From JAHFTY01 sp964584785 (GTDB lineage: Bacteria; Acidobacteriota; Terriglobia; 20CM-2-55-15), in the NCBI GenBank assembly GCA_964584785.1, contig CAZPBY010000001.1, positions 1 through 64,000 of the forward strand: DNA of 64,000 nucleotides, given 5' to 3'. The notes under the pieces are model-generated. The model saw only the letters and a list, made by a program, of their open reading frames with translations, did no database searches and was not told where the DNA came from. Position numbers and translations under genes: made by a program. The stretch's first letter is position 1, and the number at the start of each line of letters is the position of its first letter. Positions 51,946 to 59,639 of the stretch are shown here, one piece after another.

Positions 51946-52185
51946 ATCCGCAGTTTTGGCCGGGAGTTCACTGAAATCGTTGCCCATTTCATTCTTGCCG
52001 GCGTATTTCAGCCGGATGAGACTTCCGGGATCTTTTACAGGAAGGGATTTCAGGAACAGGCCGTCAACCGCACTGAACAAAGCCGTGTTGGCGCCGATGC
52101 CGATTGCCAGAGACAAGACAATGACAGTCGTCCAGCCTTTGTTCTGAAGAAGCATGCGGACGCCCTGTCGCAGATCCTGAAGCAT
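51945..52185 (-). pseudogene. ADOP permease gene, 5' fragment
   Basis: ATG 52185 with GGGAGG upstream begins MLQDLRQGVRMLLQNKG, then the first helix SLAIGIGANTALFSAVDGLF, and reaches NEMGNDFSELPAKTADG before the family pattern stops. From there the DNA belongs to a cadherin-like gene in another frame, so the product would run in nonsense to 51622. About 80 of roughly 800 residues remain. Confidence 0.8.
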
Positions 52186-52441
52186 CGAACCTCCCAATCT
52201 TCAATACCGCTGTCCGCGAAAACGGCTATCTAACAATACATCCGGGACCAACCATTCAAATGTGTATCCAGAACGTTGATCAACTTAAGAGTTGCGGCCT
52301 GCGGCCATTCGCAATTCATCAAAGGCCTGTGTCAGTTGTTCTTCGAGATCGACGGCTCCCATCCGCCCCAGCGGCGCTCCAGTTGAACCGTGTCTCCCGG
52401 GAGGGTGAGCACCGCAACCAGCGTCCCGTTTTCTCACTGGC
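52186..52441 (-). other. Gene-less stretch with coding-like scraps
   Basis: No intact gene. Minus-strand text such as NGTLVAVLTLPGDTVQLE and, in another frame, VDLEEQLTQAFDELRMAAG looks like decayed coding sequence; I cannot name a parent. Confidence 0.3.
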
Positions 52442-52613
52442 TCATCGATCCACGAGCAGTTTCAACGTGCGCGATTTCCAGTGCTCGTAGAGCAACGGAT
52501 AGACGAACAGTTCCATCAGAAATGAGGTGGCGAGTTCGCCGATGATCGGCGCCGCGATCCGCTTCATCACCTCCGCTCCAGCGCCGGTGGACCAGAGAAT
52601 CGGTACGAGGCCT
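52442..52613 (-). pseudogene. CusA-type RND efflux pump, C-terminal remnant
   Basis: The minus strand reads GLVPILWSTGAGAEVMKRIA, then APIIGELATSFLMELFVYPL and LYEHWK to a TGA at 52442-52444. It matches the last transmembrane helices of heavy-metal RND transporters (CusA/CzcA: GLLPILWGTGAGSEVMxRIAAPMIGG). The frame upstream of 52613 no longer fits, so over 95 percent of the gene is gone. Confidence 0.75.
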
Positions 52614-52640
52614 CGAACGCGGCGACGATCACCGCAAAGG

Positions 52641-54212
52641 CTAAGGGACTATTCCAGCTTTATAGTCGCTGAGGATTTCATTGGCAGCGCGAATGCCTTC
52701 CTGCGCTCCACCTTCCATAAAGCCTTGGAAGTTGATGGAGCAGTGTTCGCCTGCGAAGTGGCATCTGCCGGAACGCTCGCGTTCGGCGCCCGCAATGGTG
52801 GTGTACTGGCCTTGTTTCCAATAGGAATATGAGCCGAGAAGGTAAGGGCTGCGCGCGGGCGTGTCGAGCGTAGCCCGGCCATTCCACAATCGGCCGATAC
52901 CCGGAAACACCGGTTGTAATTGGCTGAGAAACTGAAGTGCATAGGACTGCAGGTTCGATGCGCCGAGACTATCAGCGAAAGAAGCACCGATGCTGCCTCC
53001 GGTGTAATCCACCAGAATCCCCGTCGCTCCGTTTTGCGCGCGCGTCACGTCCCAGGTGTTTTGGTAACCCGTATCGGAAAAGCTCGAACCATTGCTCACT
53101 CCCCACGGACCGGATTCATTCCACAGTCTGTCACTGAACTGCAGATGAAGCTTTGCATTCGTTCCGTAGCCCAGTTGCTGGATCGCCGCAACTTTGACGG
53201 CATTGAAGCCTGCCGCATGAAAATCCAGGTTCCGAAGAATAGAAAATGGCAGGGCGAGAATCACACGGTCAGCAGTGACGTTGAAGTGTGATGAACCAGT
53301 TCGGAACGTAAGGCTATACGAGCCATCGCTATTCTTCGCGATAGCTGTCAGTGCCGCCCGGGTTTGAATAGCACCCGGCGCCAATGACTGGGCGATGGCA
53401 CGCGGCAATTGTTCGTTACCACCCGACATGTGGTAGCGCTCGTCCGAGCGTCCAAACATCCGAAAGTTTCCCGGAATGGGCTGGTAGGCAAGAAGGTAAA
53501 TGAGATTCAGCGAACTCTGAATTGCTGTATCGGCACCGTACTCGATGTTATATGCAACGTCGAGCAATTGCCCCATCGGCGAACGGTGTCCGCCCGGAAC
53601 TCGGGTTTCGATCCAGTCATAAATGCTCGTATTGTCGAGCCGAAGGCCTGCGCTAGTAAAACTGTTGTAGAGCGTGGGGTATCCTGCGGCATTCGCATCT
53701 TCTTTGAGGGCTTGATAGACCGCCTTGAAATCATCTACTGCCTGACTGCGTGGATAATACTGGCCAAAGAAATAATAGGTCTCTGTGGATTGGCGCGGTT
53801 CGGCTGCGCTGAGGTCATCGACGGGAATGTTGAAGCGTTTCGCGAGTCCAAGAATCGTTTTATGCGTGGAGTCGATGAGTTCGCCGCAGTGCTCCGTGAC
53901 TTGATGGTTCGCCCATGAGGTGGTGTCCGAATGCATCCGTCCGCCAATTCGTGCGGACGCCTCATAAATATTGGATGTGAAGCCGGCATCCTGCAGCGTC
54001 AGTGCGGCAGACAAGCCGGCGATCCCTCCGCCCACGATCACGATCCGTGGCGGGGTTCCGGCAAACGCTCCAGTTCGGCCTGCAACAGCTGCCGTTGTGG
54101 CCAGTCCGGTTGTCTTCAGGAATTGCCGGCGATTGTATGGTTTAGCCTTTGTTTGTGCTTCGAATTGTCGGTAGAGCTTCTGTAAGTGAGTTAATAACTC
54201 AGTGCGCGCCAT
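52641..54212 (-). CDS. Tat-exported flavin amine oxidase
   Basis: FAD-dependent oxidoreductase of the monoamine oxidase family, 523 aa, expected to oxidise an amine or amino acid and release hydrogen peroxide in the periplasm. A Tat signal is visible (NRRQFLKTTGLATTAAVAG, residues 27-45). The Rossmann dinucleotide motif IVIVGGGIAGLSAALTL is followed by the ribose-binding EASARIGGRMHSD. The C-terminal part holds RCHFAGEHCSINFQGFMEGG, the second FAD contact. ATG 54212 has AGGAGG five bases upstream. Substrate unknown. It stands alone, next to the efflux-pump scrap. Confidence 0.85.
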   Translation of the reverse strand: MARTELLTHLQKLYRQFEAQTKAKPYNRRQFLKTTGLATTAAVAGRTGAFAGTPPRIVIVGGGIAGLSAALTLQDAGFTSNIYEASARIGGRMHSDTTSWANHQVTEHCGELIDSTHKTILGLAKRFNIPVDDLSAAEPRQSTETYYFFGQYYPRSQAVDDFKAVYQALKEDANAAGYPTLYNSFTSAGLRLDNTSIYDWIETRVPGGHRSPMGQLLDVAYNIEYGADTAIQSSLNLIYLLAYQPIPGNFRMFGRSDERYHMSGGNEQLPRAIAQSLAPGAIQTRAALTAIAKNSDGSYSLTFRTGSSHFNVTADRVILALPFSILRNLDFHAAGFNAVKVAAIQQLGYGTNAKLHLQFSDRLWNESGPWGVSNGSSFSDTGYQNTWDVTRAQNGATGILVDYTGGSIGASFADSLGASNLQSYALQFLSQLQPVFPGIGRLWNGRATLDTPARSPYLLGSYSYWKQGQYTTIAGAERERSGRCHFAGEHCSINFQGFMEGGAQEGIRAANEILSDYKAGIVP

Positions 54213-54610
54213 CACTGCCTCCTGCAATTCGGCGATAGATATTCGAATCAGAATTGGGAATCATCGAAGAATTCTCATCCGAAAGTGCCCAAGGGGGACT
54301 CGAATCCCTTCCGTCCGAGTCACACTTTATCACAAAGCACGGACCAGGATTATGGCTTGCGATCCGCCGCTTCTTGTGACCGACGTCAAAGTGCAGTTCA
54401 AAAAAGTCAGATCCCGGCGAGCAACCCGAGCAGGGACGGGAAAATCAGAGATGAGAGGCGGCCTGAAATAATTACTTAAGGTTGTGCCGAATTCTGTTTT
54501 AGTATAGCGCCGCGTCGTCAGTCCGATTTTGACCGCTGCGTTGCACGCGAGTGCGTCCTACCTCTGCCGTTGCTCGCCAGCTCGACACTGATAAGACCGA
54601 AGGAGCATCC
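54213..54610. other. Divergent intergenic region with tRNA 3'-end remnant
   Basis: A 398-base interval without a gene. At 54285-54312 the minus strand reads AAGGGATTCGAGTCCCCC then TTGGGCAC, like the T-arm and acceptor end of a Leu-type tRNA. No D-arm or anticodon arm is found, so it is only a remnant, possibly an old integration scar. Towards 54611, GTATAGC near 54502 is a weak -10 candidate. Confidence 0.35.
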
Positions 54611-57600
54611 ATGAATCGCTATCGCGAATTCTGCCAAATCTTGCTTGAGGCTCGCCGACTCATTCGACTGGTGCTGCCACTGGCGCTCGCCGTCATGTTG
54701 TTCTCCACATCCGTGGTGCATGCTCAGGATCCGACGCGCGACATCGATCTGGTCGCCGAAAAGGGTTTGTGGTTCATGTCCCAAATCGATTACCGGTGGG
54801 CGAGATACCCGATCGCGAATAATTCAGATCTCGGCAACATCACTATCGGCAGCTGTGGTTGCCTAATCGCAGATCTCGCGTCGATCGCGGCACTCTATTC
54901 TGCCGGCCCGGTGTCGCTCCCGCTGTTCACGTGGCTACCCATTACGGCGGTTCAGGGCGTTCCGACGAGCCCGGAACTCACTATCTCGCCGAGATATCTC
55001 GACGTGTATCTTCGCGAACGGTATAGAGCTCTAAATCCGGATGGGACGGTCGCGCTGAATGCCGATCAGACGCCGCAAAGCGGCTACAATTTCAAGCCGA
55101 TTGCCGACAACACATGTGGTACGTTTCCGAAACCTTGGGCACTGGGCGCCAGTGAGAGAGCATTGGTCGCAGGCCAGTCGCCCACGGGCATTCAATTCCG
55201 TAGAGCGGACCTTGATTGGCGCTCGCGACTGCAAATTCGCGATGAACTGAATGCGGGCAAGCCGGTCATCGTCGGAATCAAACTGCTCAATCCAGATGGC
55301 ACGCCCCAGACTGATGCCAACGGTACGATCCGGCGTCATGCCCAAATCATCGCGGGTTGGGAGATGCCCCGGACGGATGACAACGGCCAATATCACAAAG
55401 GCAAATACAGGATTCTCGATCCTGCGCTCCAACCGTTCGGTCTTCTCGACGGCCACGACTTCGGAACGCGTCGTCCTCAAGCTCCCGGCGATGGTGATGA
55501 GGCGGGTTATGATGCCTGGTATAACTCGATCGATAGTGTGATCAGAGTATTCCCCGTATTTGAGAACCAAAACCAAAGGCCAAGGACTTGGCAGGGACAG
55601 GATGACCCAAGTCCCGTGGAATTCCTGGTGATTGCGCCCGACGGGCGCAGAACCGGGTTCGATCCCACGCCCGCACGACGAGTCGCAGAAGATCCATCGA
55701 TCGATTACGGCGAGTTCGGTGGGTGGGCCGACCCGTTTGGCATAGTGCCTTCCGGTCCGACAGCCAGGTACGTGCAGGTCTTCGAGCCCGTCGACGGCAC
55801 TTACCGCATGCTTGTGACCGGAACAGGTCGGGGGCACGCCACGATCAATTTTTCGAGCACGGACGGCTCCGCGGAAACGGCTCTGCTCAGCGTGGACAAG
55901 CCGATCGGGCCCGGCGAGTCACTGAAATATGAAGTGCACTATTCGGCTGGCGGCAGCAGCAGCGTCCAGGAGGTGCCGGCATTCACACCCGAAGCCAAAA
56001 CCGGCAGCGCGTCTCAGCACACAACCATCAATTCGGCGGTGAACTTTGACGGTACCGCCTCGTTCGACGTGGCAGGATCGATCGTCGGGTATCGCTGGGA
56101 TTTTGGCGACGGGAGTACCGCGACCGGATCAACGAGTTCGCATACGTACAGTGCGGCCGGTGTCTACTCCGCAACGCTGACCGTGACCAACGACGCCGGT
56201 CAGATCGGCACACGCGCCAGCCAGGTGTTCGTCACCGACCCATCTGCACCGCCGCCCAGTGCAACTACAGAGATGGTAAGCGTGACGGAGACCGGACAGC
56301 CCGTAGCACCCAACTTCACCAACCCGGCCGCCTTTGAGGGCACCATTACCGACGACGGACAGTTCGTGGCGTTCCAATCCGGCGCGGCATTGGTGGCGGC
56401 GGACACTAACGCCGTCCCCGATATTTATGTGCGAGATTTGGCGCACCAAACCGTTACCCGCGTCAGCGTGTCGAGTACAGGTCAGCAGGCGAACGGGCGA
56501 AGTAACGGGCCGGTGATCAGCCGGAACGGACGCTTTGTCGCGTTCGTCTCCATCGCGGATAACCTCGTGCCCGGCGACACGAATGGCTTGCCGGATGTGT
56601 TCGTGCACGATCGTCAAACGGGCGACATCGAACGGGTGAGTGTCTCGAGTACAGGCCAGCAGGGTAACAGTTCCAGCGCTAGCACCGGTCTGTCGATCAG
56701 CGCCGATGGGCGCTTCGTGGCGTTTGTCTCCAGCGCGACGAATCTCATTCCCGAGGGCACGGCAGCGGCCAGCAACGTCTACGTGCGGGACCGGCAGACG
56801 GGGACGACGGAGATCGTCAGCGTCTCCTCGACAGGTCAACAAGGCAGCTCGATATGCGACTTCTTCGGGTGCACGCTTCCTGTCAGCGATACGTCGTCGA
56901 TTAGTGCGGATGGCCGGTACGTGGCCTTTGAATCCAATGCTCGAAATCTCGTCCCCAACGACTCGAATAATCAATTTGACGTGTTCCTGCGCGACCGGCA
57001 GACTGGCACGACGGAGCGCGTCAGCCTGTCGAATACAGGTTTCCAGATCACGCGCGGGGAGTCTCCCAGTATCAGCGACGACGGCCGATACGTCGCGTTC
57101 CAGTCCGATTACTTGTTTCCAACAATTCAGATGGACGTCTTTGTTCGCGACCGGCAGGCACACACCACGCAGCGCGTCAGCATCTCGACTGGCGATACGG
57201 GTGGGAACAACAACAGCTTCACTCCCGGCATCAGCCCGGATGGGCGGTTCGTTGCGTTCCAGTCCCTGGCTTCGAACCTGGTGCCCAGCGATACCAATGG
57301 GGGTACTGACGTTTTTCTGCGGGATCGACTGCTGGGGACCACAGAGCGCGTGAATGTTACGAACTCGGGAGGTGAAGCAGGCGGCCTCGGCGGAGGGGCC
57401 TTGTCGCGACCCTCGATCAGCCGCGGCGGGTCGGTCGTGTTCAATTCGCAGGATGCGCAACTCGTGCCGTTGGACACGAACGGTCTGAGCGATGTGTTCA
57501 TTCGCACGAAACCGTCGCCGAAGCGGCCGACTGCCGTCATTTCGGGTCCTTACAGCGGCTGGGCGGATCCCGGTGGCACGAGGTCGTACATCAACTTCGA

Positions 57601-59464
57601 CGGTCGCGGGTCATACGACGCGGCAGGAGTGCCGTTGACTGCCAGGTGGGACTTTGGGGACGGATCGCCCGTTGTGCAGAACAATGCAACGGCGCTGCAG
57701 CCGCACAGCTACACGACGTCGGGCACCTACACTGCGACACTGATCGTCAACGACGGTACCGTGGATTCACTTCCCGCGACAACCAGCGTGCAGGTGCTGG
57801 CGCCGGCAGCGGCATCACCGGTTGCCACACTTGTCAGAGAATGCGCGTCGCCCGGTGACCAGCTGTCCGTCTTCATGCGTGGTTCACCATTGGTGGCCAC
57901 CACGGGCGGCTTCAATTTCGGCACCGGCGCACCGTCGTCGACAGGGCTGGCGCAACCGTTGACCAGCCTGCCTCTCGTCTTTTCAGGGCCTGGTGGGGTG
58001 ACGACGGTTAACGGTTCGGTAATCGGCGTGTCTGTTGACGACGGCGTCGAGTTTACGACCACGGTGCAGGTGAGCATGCCCGCGTTGGCGCCTGGACAAT
58101 ACCTCGTCGGAACGCCGGGCGCGACGCCGGCGACTTTGAAGACGCCGTGCGCCCCCGTAGTGAAGCGGGCCCCGACAGCCGACGCCGGAGGCCCATACAC
58201 AAGTCTGACCGGTGGCACCTTGAAGTTTGATGGATCGGCGTCCAGGGATCCGCAAGGCGGAACGCTGATCTACTACTGGCAATTCGGAGATGGCGTTACC
58301 GGCACCGGCGTCGCCCCGCAGCACGTCTACCAGACGCCGGGTGACTACTTCGTTACACTCGAGGTGGGCAATGGGACGATTTCCTCGCGACCAGCGCCGG
58401 GAGACCGCAGCTTCACTCATGTTGTCGTGGTCAACGGGAATCAACCGCCCATCGTCAACGCCGGCACGGCATATCACGGCACCGAAGGCTCCGCCATCAC
58501 GTTGAGCGGCGCCACGGCGTCCGATCCTAACGGAGATGCGCTGACCTACACGTGGACCGCCAATTCCCCTCGGTGCACATTCACCAGCGGTAGCATCCTC
58601 AATCCGGCCGTGAGGTGCACGGATAACGGCAACTTTACCGTCACGCTCACCGCTAGCGACGGTAAAGCCGCAGCGGTATCGAGCGCGGCAACTCTGACGG
58701 TTGATAATGCCAATCCCGTAATCACCGCTGTCAACGTGCCTGCCGCCGCGCAAACGATCGGCACGATCCGCATCTCCGCACCGTTCACCGACCTCGGCGC
58801 CAGCGATACCCACACGTGCTCCGTAACTTGGGGTGACGGTGCTGCGGCCTCCGGCGGAACCGTCACCGAAACGCCAGGAAGTGGGGCGGGCACATGCGCG
58901 GCTTCACGCCTGCTCCCGGCTGGTCTCTACGTCGTGACTGTCGCTGTTCTCGACGATGACGGCGGCCTCGGCTCGCGGACGGCCTCGTCGCCGATCGTTG
59001 TGTACGACACGAGTGCGGGCTCCGTCACCGGCGGTGGATGGTTCATGTCAGCCGCAGGAGCAGACCGGGTGAATCCAACCGCGGCCGGTAAAGTGAACTT
59101 CGGTTTCGAGGCGAAGTACAAGCAGGGAGCTACGGTTCCGGACGGCGAGACTGAGTTCCAGTTCCAGGCCGGCAACCTGAATTTCCACAGCACGGCGTAC
59201 CAGTGGCTCGTCGTGACCAACGGCTGTTACGCCCAATACAAGGGCACGGGCACGGTTAACGGCGTCGCTGGATTCGATTTCCTGCTCACCCTTCGCGATG
59301 GTGAGCTCTGTGGATCCGTCGGCGCGGATGGCATTCGGATGAAGATCACTCCGGCTGGCGGAGTCCGGTATGACAACTCGGGCGGTTCGGATAACATCGG
59401 GCCCACGAGCGGCAACGTGCAGCGGATCGATGGCGGGTCGATTGTGATCCACCGCGGCAAGTGA
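54611..59464 (+). CDS. Secreted C39-like/PD40/PKD/post-COAP-1 protein
   Basis: A 1,617-residue exported protein. ATG 54611 has AAGGAG five bases upstream and gives a signal peptide (residues 1-39, ending VVHAQ). Residues about 40-270 look like a C39-type papain-fold peptidase: C82 in IGSCGCLIADLAS and H243 in RRHAQIIAGW are the probable catalytic pair. A PKD domain (about 475-550), six or seven PD40/TolB-like propeller units (about 555-965, pattern DGRFVAFxS...LVPxDTN...VFVRDRQTGTTERVS), three or four more PKD/Ig-like domains and a post-COAP-1-like C-terminal domain (GSVTGGGWFMS...GKVNFGFEAKY) follow. It may bind and process extracellular peptides; substrate unknown. Confidence 0.82.
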   Translation: MNRYREFCQILLEARRLIRLVLPLALAVMLFSTSVVHAQDPTRDIDLVAEKGLWFMSQIDYRWARYPIANNSDLGNITIGSCGCLIADLASIAALYSAGPVSLPLFTWLPITAVQGVPTSPELTISPRYLDVYLRERYRALNPDGTVALNADQTPQSGYNFKPIADNTCGTFPKPWALGASERALVAGQSPTGIQFRRADLDWRSRLQIRDELNAGKPVIVGIKLLNPDGTPQTDANGTIRRHAQIIAGWEMPRTDDNGQYHKGKYRILDPALQPFGLLDGHDFGTRRPQAPGDGDEAGYDAWYNSIDSVIRVFPVFENQNQRPRTWQGQDDPSPVEFLVIAPDGRRTGFDPTPARRVAEDPSIDYGEFGGWADPFGIVPSGPTARYVQVFEPVDGTYRMLVTGTGRGHATINFSSTDGSAETALLSVDKPIGPGESLKYEVHYSAGGSSSVQEVPAFTPEAKTGSASQHTTINSAVNFDGTASFDVAGSIVGYRWDFGDGSTATGSTSSHTYSAAGVYSATLTVTNDAGQIGTRASQVFVTDPSAPPPSATTEMVSVTETGQPVAPNFTNPAAFEGTITDDGQFVAFQSGAALVAADTNAVPDIYVRDLAHQTVTRVSVSSTGQQANGRSNGPVISRNGRFVAFVSIADNLVPGDTNGLPDVFVHDRQTGDIERVSVSSTGQQGNSSSASTGLSISADGRFVAFVSSATNLIPEGTAAASNVYVRDRQTGTTEIVSVSSTGQQGSSICDFFGCTLPVSDTSSISADGRYVAFESNARNLVPNDSNNQFDVFLRDRQTGTTERVSLSNTGFQITRGESPSISDDGRYVAFQSDYLFPTIQMDVFVRDRQAHTTQRVSISTGDTGGNNNSFTPGISPDGRFVAFQSLASNLVPSDTNGGTDVFLRDRLLGTTERVNVTNSGGEAGGLGGGALSRPSISRGGSVVFNSQDAQLVPLDTNGLSDVFIRTKPSPKRPTAVISGPYSGWADPGGTRSYINFDGRGSYDAAGVPLTARWDFGDGSPVVQNNATALQPHSYTTSGTYTATLIVNDGTVDSLPATTSVQVLAPAAASPVATLVRECASPGDQLSVFMRGSPLVATTGGFNFGTGAPSSTGLAQPLTSLPLVFSGPGGVTTVNGSVIGVSVDDGVEFTTTVQVSMPALAPGQYLVGTPGATPATLKTPCAPVVKRAPTADAGGPYTSLTGGTLKFDGSASRDPQGGTLIYYWQFGDGVTGTGVAPQHVYQTPGDYFVTLEVGNGTISSRPAPGDRSFTHVVVVNGNQPPIVNAGTAYHGTEGSAITLSGATASDPNGDALTYTWTANSPRCTFTSGSILNPAVRCTDNGNFTVTLTASDGKAAAVSSAATLTVDNANPVITAVNVPAAAQTIGTIRISAPFTDLGASDTHTCSVTWGDGAAASGGTVTETPGSGAGTCAASRLLPAGLYVVTVAVLDDDGGLGSRTASSPIVVYDTSAGSVTGGGWFMSAAGADRVNPTAAGKVNFGFEAKYKQGATVPDGETEFQFQAGNLNFHSTAYQWLVVTNGCYAQYKGTGTVNGVAGFDFLLTLRDGELCGSVGADGIRMKITPAGGVRYDNSGGSDNIGPTSGNVQRIDGGSIVIHRGK

Positions 59465-59465
59465 G

Positions 59466-59486
59466 TACATCTTTTTCCTAATGAGC
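59466..59486 (+). repeat. Shared 21-base element, copy 2
   Basis: Begins two bases after the stop of the C39/PKD gene and matches 44880-44900 in 20 of 21 positions (ends CCTAATGAGCC). Purpose unknown. Confidence 0.6.
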
Positions 59487-59593
59487 CGCAATGGGACGTT
59501 TGATAGGTAGACAACCCAACGGAGAGCCAATTGAAATGGTCTGCTGGAAGGTCAAACTGACGCGGGGGTCACTCAGGGCCTGTTCGCAGACGT

Positions 59594-59620
59594 AAAAAAG
59601 GCGGACTGAGAAAGCCCGCC
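59594..59620 (-). terminator. Rho-independent terminator of LVIVD-DUF305 operon
   Basis: On the minus strand GGCGGGC (59614-59620), loop TTTCTCA, GTCCGCC (59600-59606), then TTTTTT (59594-59599). It lies 20 bases after the operon's last stop. Confidence 0.88.
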
Positions 59621-59639
59621 CTTTCCTCTAATCGGAAAT

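Noticed and set aside
55031..55837. Minus-strand open frame of 268 codons under the C39/PKD gene
   Set aside because: No start signal or family pattern; the plus strand has a signal peptide and a peptidase-like domain at the same place.
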